Numbered from the stretch's first letter, positions 51,462 to 61,706 are shown. The stretch is DNA of 64,000 bases from Shewanella sp. TC10 (GCF_009663145.1 NZ_VKHR01000009.1:2-64001), one strand, 5' to 3'. Notes: generated from the letters alone by a model not told the origin. Numbers and translations: made by a program.

Positions 51462-53050
51462 TGATTAACAGCTGCCACAGGTTCTGCTAAATCAGCAAAA
51501 TACTCAGCTAAGAAGTCATCAAACCCAACGGTTACTTGCGCTTCAACATCTTGTTGTTGCTGTATAGATTGCTCGGCTTCTGTTTCATACTCTTTGATAG
51601 CGGCATCAGACAGTGGATAATTAGTTAAATATTGATGATATTGCTGCGATAACTGTTTAACCCACACACCATGATCAATACCTTGATTAACCACATCTTC
51701 AAGCACTCGACCCGACAATGTCTTACTTGAGTCGTTAATCGCAGCATGCCACTGCGTTAATGCATCTTGATATTGGCTGCTTTCACCATCAAGTAATTTT
51801 GCAATTCTACTCATCGGCTCAAAAATATCGTTCAACCATTCGCTCATAGCTACCTGCTGACCATTGCGACTTAACTCAAGTCCAGGCTTACGCCCTTCAA
51901 GTACAACAGCTTTTAGGTTTGCTGCAATTTCTGTTTCAGCTGTTGCATCTGTTTTCTCTGACGATAACAGTAAACAATACAACAAGAATAAGTCGAGGAA
52001 TTTCACCTGACTAGCATCAATTCCGATAGGGCTGTATGGATTAACATCGAGTGCACGCACTTCGATATATTCAACCCCAGCTCTTGCCAATGCTTCTGAC
52101 GGTTTTTCACCTGATTTTGCTACACGTTTAGCACGAATAGGCGAGTAAAATTCATTTTCAATTTGCAGCACATTGCTATTCAGTTGACGGTATTCACCAT
52201 CCACTTTGACACCGATTTTAGCAAAGCTTGCCGAAGGCATTCTAATGGCCTCGCCAACACCCGCTAAGTATTCAGGAAGCGAGTTATAGCTGATATTAAG
52301 CTGCTCTTGCTCTTTATTGGTGTAACCCAAGTCGCTCATTCGCAGTGAAGTCGCATAAGGCAGGTACAAGGTACCTTTACCGGTTTTCTTAAAGTCGAAG
52401 CCAACAGACTGACCTTTAACGAACGAGCTGCATAATGCTGGGGATGAACCAAAGAAATATGGCAGTACCCACACAAGACGTCGATAATTTCGGATCATGC
52501 CAAAGTAAGATTCAGAGATAAAATCTTGTCGAGATAAACTTTTGTCGCTGTTTTCGTACAAGCTATCCCATAGTTTTTCTGAAACTGAAAAATTGAAATG
52601 TACCCCTGCAATAATTTGCATTAACGGGCCATACCTGTGGGTCAACCCTTTACGGTATAAGGTTTTCATTTTGCCGTTATTTGAACTGCCATAACGTGCA
52701 ATTGGAATATCTTTTTCATCACCAACATAACAAGGCATGCTAACTGGCCATAACGTCTGACCATTCATGTTCTTAACACTATAGGCGTGGGTTTTAGTCA
52801 GGCCTTCTAATAAAGTATCAATATTGGTATTTACTGGAGTAATAAACTCGAGCAGTGATTCACTATAATCAGTGGTAATACGAGAATGGGTTAACGCAGA
52901 ACCTAGCTTATCTGGGTGGCCATCTTTTGCTAATTGACCAGAGTCATCGATACGTAATGCTTCACGTTCAATACCGCGTAACATGCCGAGTAAAGATTCA
53001 CGGCCTTCGCCGTTAGAAAGGAGATCGATTATTTCATTGAATGAATTCAA
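51458..53050 (-). CDS. gshA: Glutamate-cysteine ligase
   Basis: 530 residues of the gammaproteobacterial GshA class: GIEREALRID at the ATP/glutamate site, THSRITTDYSESLLEFITP, and IEVRALDVNPYSPIGI. Catalyses the first, ATP-dependent step of glutathione synthesis. Normal length (E. coli 518). The downstream lipoprotein gene overlaps its stop codon. Confidence 0.97.
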   Translation of the reverse strand: MNSFNEIIDLLSNGEGRESLLGMLRGIEREALRIDDSGQLAKDGHPDKLGSALTHSRITTDYSESLLEFITPVNTNIDTLLEGLTKTHAYSVKNMNGQTLWPVSMPCYVGDEKDIPIARYGSSNNGKMKTLYRKGLTHRYGPLMQIIAGVHFNFSVSEKLWDSLYENSDKSLSRQDFISESYFGMIRNYRRLVWVLPYFFGSSPALCSSFVKGQSVGFDFKKTGKGTLYLPYATSLRMSDLGYTNKEQEQLNISYNSLPEYLAGVGEAIRMPSASFAKIGVKVDGEYRQLNSNVLQIENEFYSPIRAKRVAKSGEKPSEALARAGVEYIEVRALDVNPYSPIGIDASQVKFLDLFLLYCLLLSSEKTDATAETEIAANLKAVVLEGRKPGLELSRNGQQVAMSEWLNDIFEPMSRIAKLLDGESSQYQDALTQWHAAINDSSKTLSGRVLEDVVNQGIDHGVWVKQLSQQYHQYLTNYPLSDAAIKEYETEAEQSIQQQQDVEAQVTVGFDDFLAEYFADLAEPVAAVNQ

Positions 53051-53194
53051 TTTGCTGTTCTCTTATTGTTGCTCGTATTAGCCGTTCACATCCACGGCAT
53101 TCTAACTGCTAGACCCGATATTAGACGAGATAATTTCCCACACTGCATAAATAAATACAATGAATGGAATTAATCTCATTTTAGCGCCTAATAA

Positions 53195-53228
53195 AGAAAA
53201 AACGGTAACATTTTTATTGTCACCGTTA
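53195..53228 (-). terminator. Terminator of the M16 peptidase gene
   Basis: On the minus strand AACGGTGACA and TGTTACCGTT pair (one G-U/mismatch) across an A-rich loop, followed by TTTTTTCTTT. Confidence 0.8.
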
Positions 53229-53250
53229 TTAGTATTTCTCAATTGTATCA

Positions 53251-53275
53251 GACCCTATATAGGCTATATAGGGTC
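53251..53275. repeat. Perfect 25-bp palindrome
   Basis: GACCCTATATAG and CTATATAGGGTC are exact reverse complements flanking one central G. It lies between the M16 peptidase stop and its terminator. Confidence 0.85.
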
Positions 53276-53301
53276 GATAACTTCAAAAGCAATGGCTAAG
53301 C

Positions 53302-56133
53302 TTATTTAATCTCTTTAATAGGATAGCCTAATGCTTCAAGTTTAGGATAAATAGCTTTCTTATCACCAACAATAACCATGATCATCTCAGATAATTTTAG
53401 TTGCTCAGCGGCTAACTTATTCAACTCAGCAGCAGTAATATTCTCAACAATTTCAGCTTGTTGCTCAGTAAAATCATCGGCAAGTTGATATCGCTGAATT
53501 ATCCGCATAAAACCTGCTTTTTGATAAGGCGTTTCATAATCTAACGCTTTACCCTGAGAAATAGAGCTGCGCATAAAGTCGAGTTCTTTTTCAGTCATAC
53601 CCTCTTTTTGGAACCGGTTTATCTCATTGATAAACTCAGTGACCGACTCGGCAGTAACATCGCTTCTTACGCTTGCTGAAGCTTCAAAACGGCCAACTAA
53701 ATCATTACCGCTAAATCCTGTGCGTGCGCCATAGGTATAACCTTTGTCCTCACGTAGGTTTAAATTAATGCGGCTATTAAATGCCCCACCTAAAGGGTAA
53801 TTCATTAAGAATGATTTGAAATAATCACCCGTGGCATCATAAGGCAAAGCACGTTTACCAATTTTAATCACTGATTGAGCAGCATCTGCTTTATCGATAA
53901 CATAAATAGTACCACCTTCGAGATCTGGCAATGAAGGTAACGTCATAGCGTCATTCGCTTCACCTTGCCAGTTTTCAAACACGGCTAATGACGGCATGAT
54001 TTCTTTTTGACTTAAATCAGAAACCACAACCATTTGAGCATTACCCGCTTTGTATTGAAGCTGATAGAACTGCTTAACATCATCGAGTGTCAATGCCGAT
54101 ACGGATTCAAGTGTCCCACCAGCATTAGCGCTTAAATGGCTGTCATCACCAAACAGTAAGCTCGAGAAATTACGACTCGCTAAGTAATTAGGATCAGACT
54201 CTTGATGCTGTAGCCCTTGAATTTCTTGTTGCTTCAAACGCTCAAAATCAGCTTCAACAAAACCTGGGCTGAACAGCTTTTCTTGTAAAATCGCTAATGT
54301 CGGGGTTAAGTTTTCCGTTAAGCTCGAGACTTGAATATAACTTTGGGTCGCTGAGGCGCCAAATGAAATACTGCTACCTAACATCTCAAGCGCACCTGCT
54401 AATTCCTCAGTTGTGCGTTTTTCACTTGATTCGTTCAACATTGAAGCCGTAATTGATGCTAAGCCAGCTTTGTCCATATCAGGCAGTCGATTTCCACCTT
54501 CAAGATAAATCAGTAACTCAACGGTTGGGGTTTCATGGCTTTCAGTGCCCATGATTTCAATATCGTTTTTTAATTCAGCAGTCCATAGTTGAGGCACTTT
54601 TAATACCGGTGCTTCACCCACTTTTGGCATAACTGAGCGATCAAAACTTGAGGTGATTTGACGAACGTTTTCAGTACCAGTCACAGCACTGTCAGCAATA
54701 GGTAACATCGTTGGAGTGAAGTTATCAGGCTTGGCGATTAGCTGTTTAGCACCTTCAGGTACCACACTCATGACCACCATAGGTTTGTCTTTGATGTAAG
54801 TGTTGAAAACACGCATCACATCTTCTTTAGTGACACTGGCGTAACGCTCAAGATCGCTGGCAATCATATTCGGGTCGTCAAAGAAGGTCTGGTTATAAGC
54901 TAATGTAGAGACTTTACCTTTTACACTTTGCATACCGTAAATGGTGTCAGATTCAAATTGTACTTTTACTTTCTGTAAATCATCATCTGTTACGCCACGC
55001 TGTTCAAATTCAGCTATCGAGTCATTGATCTTTTGCTCAAGATCAGCAAGGTTGGCTCCACTTGCAGGATTAGCTAATGCATACAAGGTTAATCGACAAG
55101 ATAATTCCTGGCATGGATGTCCTACTGAGGCTTGCACAGCAAAGCCATCTTTTACTAAATTTTTATAAAGCAACGAGGTTTTACCGCCACCTAAAATATT
55201 GGCAAGTAAATCCAATGCAGCTTCATCTTGGTGACGCGCATAAACGGTTGGGAACCCCATATAGATGAGCGGCAAATGTACCTTATCTTCCATAGAAATA
55301 TAGCGAGATTTATCTAAACTCACAGGGGTTTTAGGATCCGCATTCACTTCAGGGCCACGCTCTAATTCGCCAAAGTATTTATTCACCATGGCAAGAGTAG
55401 TGGCTTCATCAAAATCACCACCAATCGTTAGCGTGGCATTATTCGGCCCATACCAGCGTTTAAAGAAGTTTCTAACATCATCAACTGTGGCGCGTTCTAA
55501 GTCTTCAGGCCAACCGATAACCGGCCAAGAATAAGGGTGACCAGCAGGAAACATTGCTTGGTTAAAGCGTTCATTCAAACGGCCATATGGTTGATTATCA
55601 ATGCGTTGAGCACGCTCATTTTTAACGGTTTCTCGCTGTACTTCGAATTTTTCACTCGTTAGAGCAGGAAGCAAGAACCCCATTCGGTCTGATTCTAACC
55701 ACAACATTTTTTCTAACTGATTACTTGGCACAGTTTCAAAATAGTTAGTGCGATCTGTATTGGTTGTACCGTTTAGTGTGCCACCCGCTTCGGTGATCAC
55801 TTTAAAGTGCTGCTCGTCACCTACATTTTGTGAGCCTTGGAACATCATGTGTTCAAATAAGTGTGCAAAACCGCTTCGACCAGCAACTTCACGCGCTGAT
55901 CCCACGTGATAAGTCACATCGACATGGACTAATGGATCTGAGCTGTCTTGGTGCAAAATGACTGTTAAGCCATTTTCAAGTTGGTATTTCTTATACGGGA
56001 TGCCAATCGCATCTGATACTTGAACGGTTTCAAGTAAGGTAACACCTTCTGGTAATGCTGAAGACGTTGTTGCTTCATGGGCGCAACCACTAATGGCGAT
56101 CGATATTGCTGCTGCCAAGATCCATTTTTTCAC
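53302..56133 (-). CDS. M16-family zinc peptidase lipoprotein
   Basis: 943 residues with a lipobox (ISGCAHE). The N-terminal M16 domain has the inverted zinc motif HLFEH (FAHLFEHMMFQGS) and the downstream ETVKNER glutamate. The C-terminal half is a second M16-like domain with ALDYETPYQKAG and without a full zinc motif, as in pitrilysin-type single-chain enzymes. A GTG start at 56133 with AAGGAG upstream is clearly better than in-frame upstream codons. Probably a periplasmic or outer-membrane peptidase of peptide fragments. Confidence 0.9.
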   Translation of the reverse strand: MKKWILAAAISIAISGCAHEATTSSALPEGVTLLETVQVSDAIGIPYKKYQLENGLTVILHQDSSDPLVHVDVTYHVGSAREVAGRSGFAHLFEHMMFQGSQNVGDEQHFKVITEAGGTLNGTTNTDRTNYFETVPSNQLEKMLWLESDRMGFLLPALTSEKFEVQRETVKNERAQRIDNQPYGRLNERFNQAMFPAGHPYSWPVIGWPEDLERATVDDVRNFFKRWYGPNNATLTIGGDFDEATTLAMVNKYFGELERGPEVNADPKTPVSLDKSRYISMEDKVHLPLIYMGFPTVYARHQDEAALDLLANILGGGKTSLLYKNLVKDGFAVQASVGHPCQELSCRLTLYALANPASGANLADLEQKINDSIAEFEQRGVTDDDLQKVKVQFESDTIYGMQSVKGKVSTLAYNQTFFDDPNMIASDLERYASVTKEDVMRVFNTYIKDKPMVVMSVVPEGAKQLIAKPDNFTPTMLPIADSAVTGTENVRQITSSFDRSVMPKVGEAPVLKVPQLWTAELKNDIEIMGTESHETPTVELLIYLEGGNRLPDMDKAGLASITASMLNESSEKRTTEELAGALEMLGSSISFGASATQSYIQVSSLTENLTPTLAILQEKLFSPGFVEADFERLKQQEIQGLQHQESDPNYLASRNFSSLLFGDDSHLSANAGGTLESVSALTLDDVKQFYQLQYKAGNAQMVVVSDLSQKEIMPSLAVFENWQGEANDAMTLPSLPDLEGGTIYVIDKADAAQSVIKIGKRALPYDATGDYFKSFLMNYPLGGAFNSRINLNLREDKGYTYGARTGFSGNDLVGRFEASASVRSDVTAESVTEFINEINRFQKEGMTEKELDFMRSSISQGKALDYETPYQKAGFMRIIQRYQLADDFTEQQAEIVENITAAELNKLAAEQLKLSEMIMVIVGDKKAIYPKLEALGYPIKEIK

Positions 56134-56306
56134 TTTATTCTCCTTGAATAAAAGGTCAATGAGGTTTGCTATATTCATGTCTGACAACACGAAAGGCATA
56201 GGGTTTCAATTTAAACTTCCCTATTAATTCAATAGCCTAAAATTTCCTCATTGGACATTTCCTCATTTAACATAGTGTTATATAACATTTAAGCGCTAAA
56301 ACACTT

Positions 56307-56729
56307 TTACCATGCCCATATAAATGCCGCCACAATTAAAGAGTATCGAATTGTTTTGCCGATTAGAATCATGATCGTTGACGGCACAATTGGCAGCTTT
56401 AACCAGCCAGCAATTAAACACAAAATATCACCAATTAGCGGTAACCAAGAAAGCAAAAGTGCCCAGTAGCCATATTTTTCGATTAATTTTAATCCATGTT
56501 GGTACTTTTTAGAGGCAAAGTCGTCAGGAGTCTTCGCAAAGCGGCCTAAATAGCCTAAATAATAGCTGGTGACTGCGCCTAATGAATTGCCCACACTGGC
56601 TACAATTAACAAAGACAACCACATTTCAGGTGCATCTGTTAATAAGGCCACAAGTAAAACTTCTGAGCCTCCTGGTAACAAAGTTGCCGCCAAGAAAGCT
56701 CCACTAAACATTAACCATAACGCAGTCAT
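56307..56729 (-). CDS. yqaA: YqaA-family membrane protein (DedA-like)
   Basis: 140 residues with four or so hydrophobic segments and the SNARE-associated/DedA-like motif FLAATLLPGGSEVLL followed by NSLGAVTSYYLGYLGR and YGYWALLLSWLPLIGD. Thought to be related to lipid flippase-like DedA proteins; the exact role is unknown. Transcribed divergently from the symporter gene. Confidence 0.88.
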   Translation of the reverse strand: MTALWLMFSGAFLAATLLPGGSEVLLVALLTDAPEMWLSLLIVASVGNSLGAVTSYYLGYLGRFAKTPDDFASKKYQHGLKLIEKYGYWALLLSWLPLIGDILCLIAGWLKLPIVPSTIMILIGKTIRYSLIVAAFIWAW

Positions 56730-57094
56730 TCACTTTACCTAATGATATCTATAGAGTTTTAAACACTTTTAAAAGACTAAAACTAAAGTTAGCAAGTTGT
56801 TGAATTTTAAAGTGCATTTAACATAGTATGTAATTGATATAAGTTATATCAAAAACGGTTTGTTCCATCTTGGAACACTCAATACAATTCGAAAAATTGT
56901 GCAGCTGAAGACTGTAGTTAAGCAATATTAAAATAAGCTGAACCTCAACTCGCTTATCGCGGTATACCTACTTTCTTACAAAACAAATCAACAATGACTA
57001 TCAATGGCCTTTATGTGTGATTGTGTTAGGTTATTGACATAATAATCCCCTTGCTCACTTGATAGAGCAAGTATAATAACTAGTTGGAATTGAA
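56730..57094. other. Divergent intergenic region, 365 bp
   Basis: Carries promoters for yqaA (left) and the symporter (right). No repeat or operator was recognised; small frames present lack homology. Confidence 0.4.
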
Positions 57095-58342
57095 ATGATT
57101 TTTCAAACATTGAAGCGTATTCCTTTTTGGCAGAAAGTGCTGGCAGGTTTTGCATTTGGTATTTTAGCAGGTGTCGCATTGGGCGATAGCGCTGTTATGC
57201 TAAAACCATTAGGCGACTTATTCATTAGCGCCATTAAAATGCTGGTCGCACCTTTGGTGTTTTGTGCCATTGTGGTCAGTATTACCTCTTTAGGCTCTCA
57301 AGCTAACCTTAAACGACTCAGCTTTAAAACCCTTGGCATGTTCATGCTAACTGGTACAGCGGCCTCATTTATCGGATTAGCGATTGGTAGCTCATTTGAT
57401 ATGGGCGGCAGTATTGAACTGGCCACGACCGAAGTGCGTGACCGTGACATTCCAGGCTTCGCTCAAGTGCTGCTAAATATGATACCTGTTAATCCTTTTG
57501 CCTCGTTAGCAGAAGGAAAAGTGCTGCAAATCATCGTATTTGCTGCATTAGTCGGTATCGCCATTAATGCGGTTGGCGAAAAAGCAGCTCCATTAAAGAA
57601 CACCATTGAAGCTGGCGCTGAAGTGATGTTTGAACTAACACGTATGGTATTAAAGCTAACACCGATTGGTGTATTTGGTTTAATGGCATGGGTTGTTGGT
57701 GAGTACGGCCTATCTACGCTATTGCCACTGGGTAAGTTCATTCTTGCCATATACGTCGCTGCCTTAATCCATATCATTTTTGTGTACGGCGGATTGGTTA
57801 AGTTTGTTGCACGTTTAAGTCCAGTGCAGTTTTTCCGCAAAGCAATGCCTGCACAGCTAGTGGCATTTAGTACTGCATCAAGTTTTGGTACCTTGCCTGC
57901 AAGTAGCAAATGTACTGAATCTATGGGTGTGTCAAAACGCTATAGTGCATTTGTTCTTCCACTTGGCGCTACCATGAATATGGATGGTTGTGGCGGTATT
58001 TACCCAGCAATTGCAGCAATATTTATTGCACAGATTTACGGCATTCCATTAGACATGACTGACTACATGTTAATTGCAGTTACAGCAACAGTAGCCTCTG
58101 TCGGTACGGCAGGTGTTCCTGGTAGCGCAATGGTGATGTTAACTGTAACTTTAGGTGTTGTGGGTTTACCACTTGAAGGTATCGCTTTCATTGCCGCAAT
58201 TGACCGTGTCATTGACATGATCCGCACCGCAACAAACGTGACTGGCGATATGATGACTGCTGTAGTAATTGGTAAAAGTGAAGGTCAGCTCGACGTGGAG
58301 CAATTTAACTCTAATGAAAAGGTGGTTGAACAAGCCGCTTAA
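57095..58342 (+). CDS. Dicarboxylate/amino acid:cation symporter (DAACS)
   Basis: 415 residues, all-membrane. Family hallmarks include ASSFGTLPASSKC (serine-rich hairpin), the NMDG motif in GATMNMDGCGG (cation and substrate site) and GVPGSAMVMLTVTL. Related to GltP/GltT/SstT-type Na+- or H+-coupled carriers of glutamate, aspartate, serine/threonine or C4-dicarboxylates. The substrate cannot be assigned. Ends at a bidirectional terminator. Confidence 0.93.
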   Translation: MIFQTLKRIPFWQKVLAGFAFGILAGVALGDSAVMLKPLGDLFISAIKMLVAPLVFCAIVVSITSLGSQANLKRLSFKTLGMFMLTGTAASFIGLAIGSSFDMGGSIELATTEVRDRDIPGFAQVLLNMIPVNPFASLAEGKVLQIIVFAALVGIAINAVGEKAAPLKNTIEAGAEVMFELTRMVLKLTPIGVFGLMAWVVGEYGLSTLLPLGKFILAIYVAALIHIIFVYGGLVKFVARLSPVQFFRKAMPAQLVAFSTASSFGTLPASSKCTESMGVSKRYSAFVLPLGATMNMDGCGGIYPAIAAIFIAQIYGIPLDMTDYMLIAVTATVASVGTAGVPGSAMVMLTVTLGVVGLPLEGIAFIAAIDRVIDMIRTATNVTGDMMTAVVIGKSEGQLDVEQFNSNEKVVEQAA

Positions 58343-58396
58343 TGGTGAGTTTATCCAGCAGCGAATAGCTGGCTTTATTTGAATCGAGTATTAAAC

Positions 58397-58429
58397 AAAA
58401 ATGGCAGATGAAATCATCTGCCATTTTTA
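58397..58429. terminator. Bidirectional terminator
   Basis: AAAAATGGCAGATGA and TCATCTGCCATTTTT form a 14-bp stem between the symporter and the convergent porin gene. Confidence 0.92.
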
Positions 58430-58450
58430 TTAGTTAAAGTGTCATCACTC

Positions 58451-58515
58451 AGCATTAAAACTTAGTATTAAAACATAGTATTAAAACATAGTATTAAAAC
58501 ACAGCATTAAAACTT
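58451..58515. repeat. Tandem repeat, 13 bp x 5, overlapping a stop codon
   Basis: Units AGCATTAAAACTT, AGTATTAAAACAT (twice), AGTATTAAAACAC and AGCATTAAAACTT. The last copy (58503-58515) encodes the C-terminal Lys-Phe-stop of the porin on the minus strand; the others are extra copies beyond the stop. Confidence 0.9.
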
Positions 58516-59763
58516 AGCATTCGCCCATAACCAGACTTTATCGGTATCAACTTTACCTGCAGCCACATCACCTGCAGAGTATGCAGCGTATTTAATCCCT
58601 AAGGTGTAATTGTCATACACAGGTACACTGAATACTGCATCAATTTCTGAACCTAAATCATCCACAAGTGCAGACGATTCATCAGCTTCAAATTCGTGAT
58701 AAATCACAGCCCATTTACCGCCTAAGACTTTACCGCCAATAGATGCGTATAAATCTGCTAAACCTTGCTGAGGTGTCGTTAAGAATTGGTCTGTCCAACC
58801 ATTAAATCCGTGCAATGTAGCAAGTGGAGTTGAGAAACCATAATCACCGCCATCAGAACCTAATAGTTCATAACCCACTTTGAATGTAATAGCTGAAAAT
58901 CCAACCCCACCTTCAACACTCATATAATCTGCCGAGTAGGACTGACCAGCACTATCTGAATCCTGGGTGGCATATTCTGCTGAGTATAAAACCTTAATAT
59001 CACCGACGTCTGTGCTACCAGCAAAACGAAGACCATAGGTGTCTAAACCATTGTCTGTATCATTATCCACTTCAAGCAGATAACCATAACCACTCAAGGT
59101 ACCAAAACCTGTTTTAAGCGATGCATTGATCAGGCTATCCTTCGAATCTATATCTTTTTCTTCAGCAAAAATACGGTTACGTTGAGTGATGTAGCCATAG
59201 TCAATTTTGAAAATATCATTGAATTGATAATCAAGCATCACGCCATCAAATGTCTGCCTGTCTTGGCGCCAGCCCACATGACCCACAAAACGTTGGTTAT
59301 CAAAGGTGATCACCTGACGACCACCTTTAACACTAAAACCTTTGAATTTGTATTTAAGGAATAATTGGTCCAGCTCTGTGGTTTCTGGATCTGCGATCAC
59401 AGAGTAATCAGGATTTTTCCCTAAGGTGTTATTGTAATCATCAACACCCGCTACAACGCGTGAATCTTCAAACTCCACTAACGATGAGAAGCCATAGTAA
59501 TCAGCTGTGGCATAAGTCAGTCTGGTTCGAAGTGTAAAAGCATCGGCATCTTTCAATGCATTGTCTTGTTCCACCATTTCATAGCGAAGGTTCATGTCTA
59601 GCTTCATTTTTCCTTCAGTTACAGCTTCTGCAATACTGGTTGCTTCAGCTGCATTCACTTGACCTATCGAAAGGATGGCTAGCGATGCTGGAGCAAGCAA
59701 AGTTAAAGCAGGTTTTGCCAACTTCTCTTTAATTAAGGCTGCAAGTTGATTCTTTTTCATCAT
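58507..59763 (-). CDS. Outer-membrane porin linked to the nitrate transporter
   Basis: 418 residues. The signal peptide ends QVNAAEA; the mature part alternates beta strands (LNLRYEMVEQDNAL, FTLRTRLTYATADYYGFSSLVEFED) and ends WLWANAKF with the terminal Phe typical of barrels. It belongs with alginate-export/Opr-like porins. It lies 40 bp downstream of the nrtD-type ATPase gene on the same strand, so it is probably the last gene of the nitrate-uptake operon and may admit nitrate or nitrite. Confidence 0.85.
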   Translation of the reverse strand: MMKKNQLAALIKEKLAKPALTLLAPASLAILSIGQVNAAEATSIAEAVTEGKMKLDMNLRYEMVEQDNALKDADAFTLRTRLTYATADYYGFSSLVEFEDSRVVAGVDDYNNTLGKNPDYSVIADPETTELDQLFLKYKFKGFSVKGGRQVITFDNQRFVGHVGWRQDRQTFDGVMLDYQFNDIFKIDYGYITQRNRIFAEEKDIDSKDSLINASLKTGFGTLSGYGYLLEVDNDTDNGLDTYGLRFAGSTDVGDIKVLYSAEYATQDSDSAGQSYSADYMSVEGGVGFSAITFKVGYELLGSDGGDYGFSTPLATLHGFNGWTDQFLTTPQQGLADLYASIGGKVLGGKWAVIYHEFEADESSALVDDLGSEIDAVFSVPVYDNYTLGIKYAAYSAGDVAAGKVDTDKVWLWANAKF

Positions 59764-59803
59764 AGTTCCCTTAGTTTTTATAAATCTTATCCATCAATAA
59801 GTC

Positions 59804-60646
59804 TTAGCCAACATTAGCAGTTTCGCCATCACTAATTGATGACTTGCTAATATTAATATTCTCAACTTTACGTTGTTTCTCGTATAAGAACTTAAGTACC
59901 TCTGCTCTTAGACGGTTATATTCTTTGTCTTCTGCCAGTGCTAAGCGTGCCCTTGGCCTTGGAAGATTAACGTCTAAAATCTCGCCAACTGTTGCTGCGG
60001 GCCCATTGGTCATCATCACAATTTTGTCAGACAACAACACCGCTTCATCCACATCATGGGTGATCATAATGACGGTATTGTTTAGCTCATTTTGGATTTC
60101 CATTAGCGAGTCCTGCATATGAGCACGTGTTAGCGCATCAAGTGCACCAAAAGGCTCATCCATCAATAAAACATCTGGTTGCATCGCCAATGCACGTGCA
60201 ATGCCTACACGCTGCTTCATGCCACCTGATATTTCACTTGGACGTTTATGCATGGCATGATCCATGTGCACTAGCTTGAGGTTATGCTCAATCCATTGCT
60301 TCATTTCAGCCTTATTCATTTTCTTTTGAAATACTTGTTTAACCGCGAGCTCCACATTTTGATAGGCTGTTAACCAAGGTAAAAGCGAATGATTTTGAAA
60401 CACGACCGCGCGTTCAGGGCCTGGTTCGGCTACTTCGGTGCTGTTTAAAATCACCCCACCTTTGGTCGCTTGATACAAACCCGCCACAATATTTAATACC
60501 GTAGATTTACCGCACCCAGAGTGACCAATTAATGAGACAAACTCGCCTTTATTGATTTTAAGGTTCACTTCCTTAAGGGCTTTAAATGGCCCATTAGGAG
60601 TGGGGAAATCCATATCAATGTTACTAATATCTAAAAAGGTGCTCAT
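59804..60646 (-). CDS. nrtD: Nitrate/nitrite ABC transporter ATPase
   Basis: 280 residues: Walker A GHSGCGKST, Q-loop in AVVFQNHSLLPW, signature ISGGMKQR, Walker B VLLMDEPFGALDA and H-loop IMITHDVDEA. It is close to NrtC/NrtD/TauB-type ATPases of nitrate, sulfonate and cyanate importers. Position after nrtA and nrtB fixes the assignment. Confidence 0.93.
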   Translation of the reverse strand: MSTFLDISNIDMDFPTPNGPFKALKEVNLKINKGEFVSLIGHSGCGKSTVLNIVAGLYQATKGGVILNSTEVAEPGPERAVVFQNHSLLPWLTAYQNVELAVKQVFQKKMNKAEMKQWIEHNLKLVHMDHAMHKRPSEISGGMKQRVGIARALAMQPDVLLMDEPFGALDALTRAHMQDSLMEIQNELNNTVIMITHDVDEAVLLSDKIVMMTNGPAATVGEILDVNLPRPRARLALAEDKEYNRLRAEVLKFLYEKQRKVENINISKSSISDGETANVG

Positions 60647-60716
60647 CAGACTTTTCCTCTTTCAATCACGACTTCTTTTAATGACTGCTTCTTTGATTGG
60701 TTACTTATTTCAATGA

Positions 60717-61706
60717 TTATTTAGTTTTATCCCACGAGAACCAGCGTTGTAGCGCCAGCACACCTCGGTCTAATAAAAATCCAATCAAACCAATCACAAC
60801 AACTGCGGCCATAATGCGGGCTAACGACTCTGAGCTACCATTTTGGAATTCATCCCAGACGAACTTACCTAAACCAGGGTTTTGCGCTAGCATTTCAGCG
60901 GCAATCAACACCATCCAAGCAACACCTAGCGATAAACGCATACCTGTGAATATCAGTGGGATCGAAGCTGGTAAAACGATTTTTTGCACATGAGTCAAAG
61001 GCGATAAACGCAGTACTCGGCTCACATTCACTAAGTCAGAATCTATGTTAGCTACACCCAATGATGTGTTAATCATCATTGGCCACAAGCTACATAAAGT
61101 GACCGTCAGTAGTGAGTTAATAAATGACTTAGACACCATAGGATCTGGCGAGACATACAGCGCACTCACAACCATTGTCACCAAAGGCAACCAAGCAAGG
61201 GGAGAGACTGGCTTAAACACTTGAACGATTGGGTTTAATGCCGCATTCAGTGTGGGACTTAAGCCCATCCAAATCCCCATAGGTATTGCAATTACAGCCG
61301 CAAGAAAGAATCCCGACATCACCGTGACAAGACTAGTAAAAATCTGATCAACAAAGGTTTCTTTACCTGTATAAGCTCGAATTTTTACTACATAGCTTGG
61401 ATCAACTTCTAGCCTTGCAGCATTGCGTTTGTCTTGGCGCTCGTAAAAAGCTTCAGCTTTCACTCGCTCTGCAGTGTGCTCTTGATATAAAGCGCCAAAC
61501 TGCCCTGCCACGGCAACAGGTCCTGGGAACTTACCTAGCGAAGTATTAATGCTGTTTGCTGCAATTGACCAAATCACTAAAAATACCGTGATACCAATAA
61601 CAGGTAGTAATAACGCTTTGCTGGCTTGGGTCATTAAAGATAGGAAAGAAGTCACCTTGCTTTTATCTATCATTAATCGATCTGTTAACCGTGTGATGGT
61701 TGTCAT
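60717..61706 (-). CDS. nrtB: Nitrate ABC transporter permease
   Basis: 329 residues, about six TM segments, with the permease cytoplasmic loop ASIPLIFTGMRLSLGVAWMVLIAAEM contacting the ATPase. A periplasmic insert of about 70 residues (around 65-125, rich in charged residues, KAEAFYERQDKRNAARLEV) follows TM1, as in NrtB proteins. AAGGAAAA ribosome site. Third from last in nrtA-nrtB-nrtD-porin. Confidence 0.92.
   Translation of the reverse strand: MTTITRLTDRLMIDKSKVTSFLSLMTQASKALLLPVIGITVFLVIWSIAANSINTSLGKFPGPVAVAGQFGALYQEHTAERVKAEAFYERQDKRNAARLEVDPSYVVKIRAYTGKETFVDQIFTSLVTVMSGFFLAAVIAIPMGIWMGLSPTLNAALNPIVQVFKPVSPLAWLPLVTMVVSALYVSPDPMVSKSFINSLLTVTLCSLWPMMINTSLGVANIDSDLVNVSRVLRLSPLTHVQKIVLPASIPLIFTGMRLSLGVAWMVLIAAEMLAQNPGLGKFVWDEFQNGSSESLARIMAAVVVIGLIGFLLDRGVLALQRWFSWDKTK

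Noticed and set aside
56988..57179. Short minus-strand open frame over the start of the symporter gene
   Set aside because: No recognisable product and most of it is antisense to the symporter coding region and its leader.
58440..58520. Regular 13-bp repeats looked like a short CRISPR array
   Set aside because: There are no spacers between units and no cas genes; it is a simple tandem repeat.
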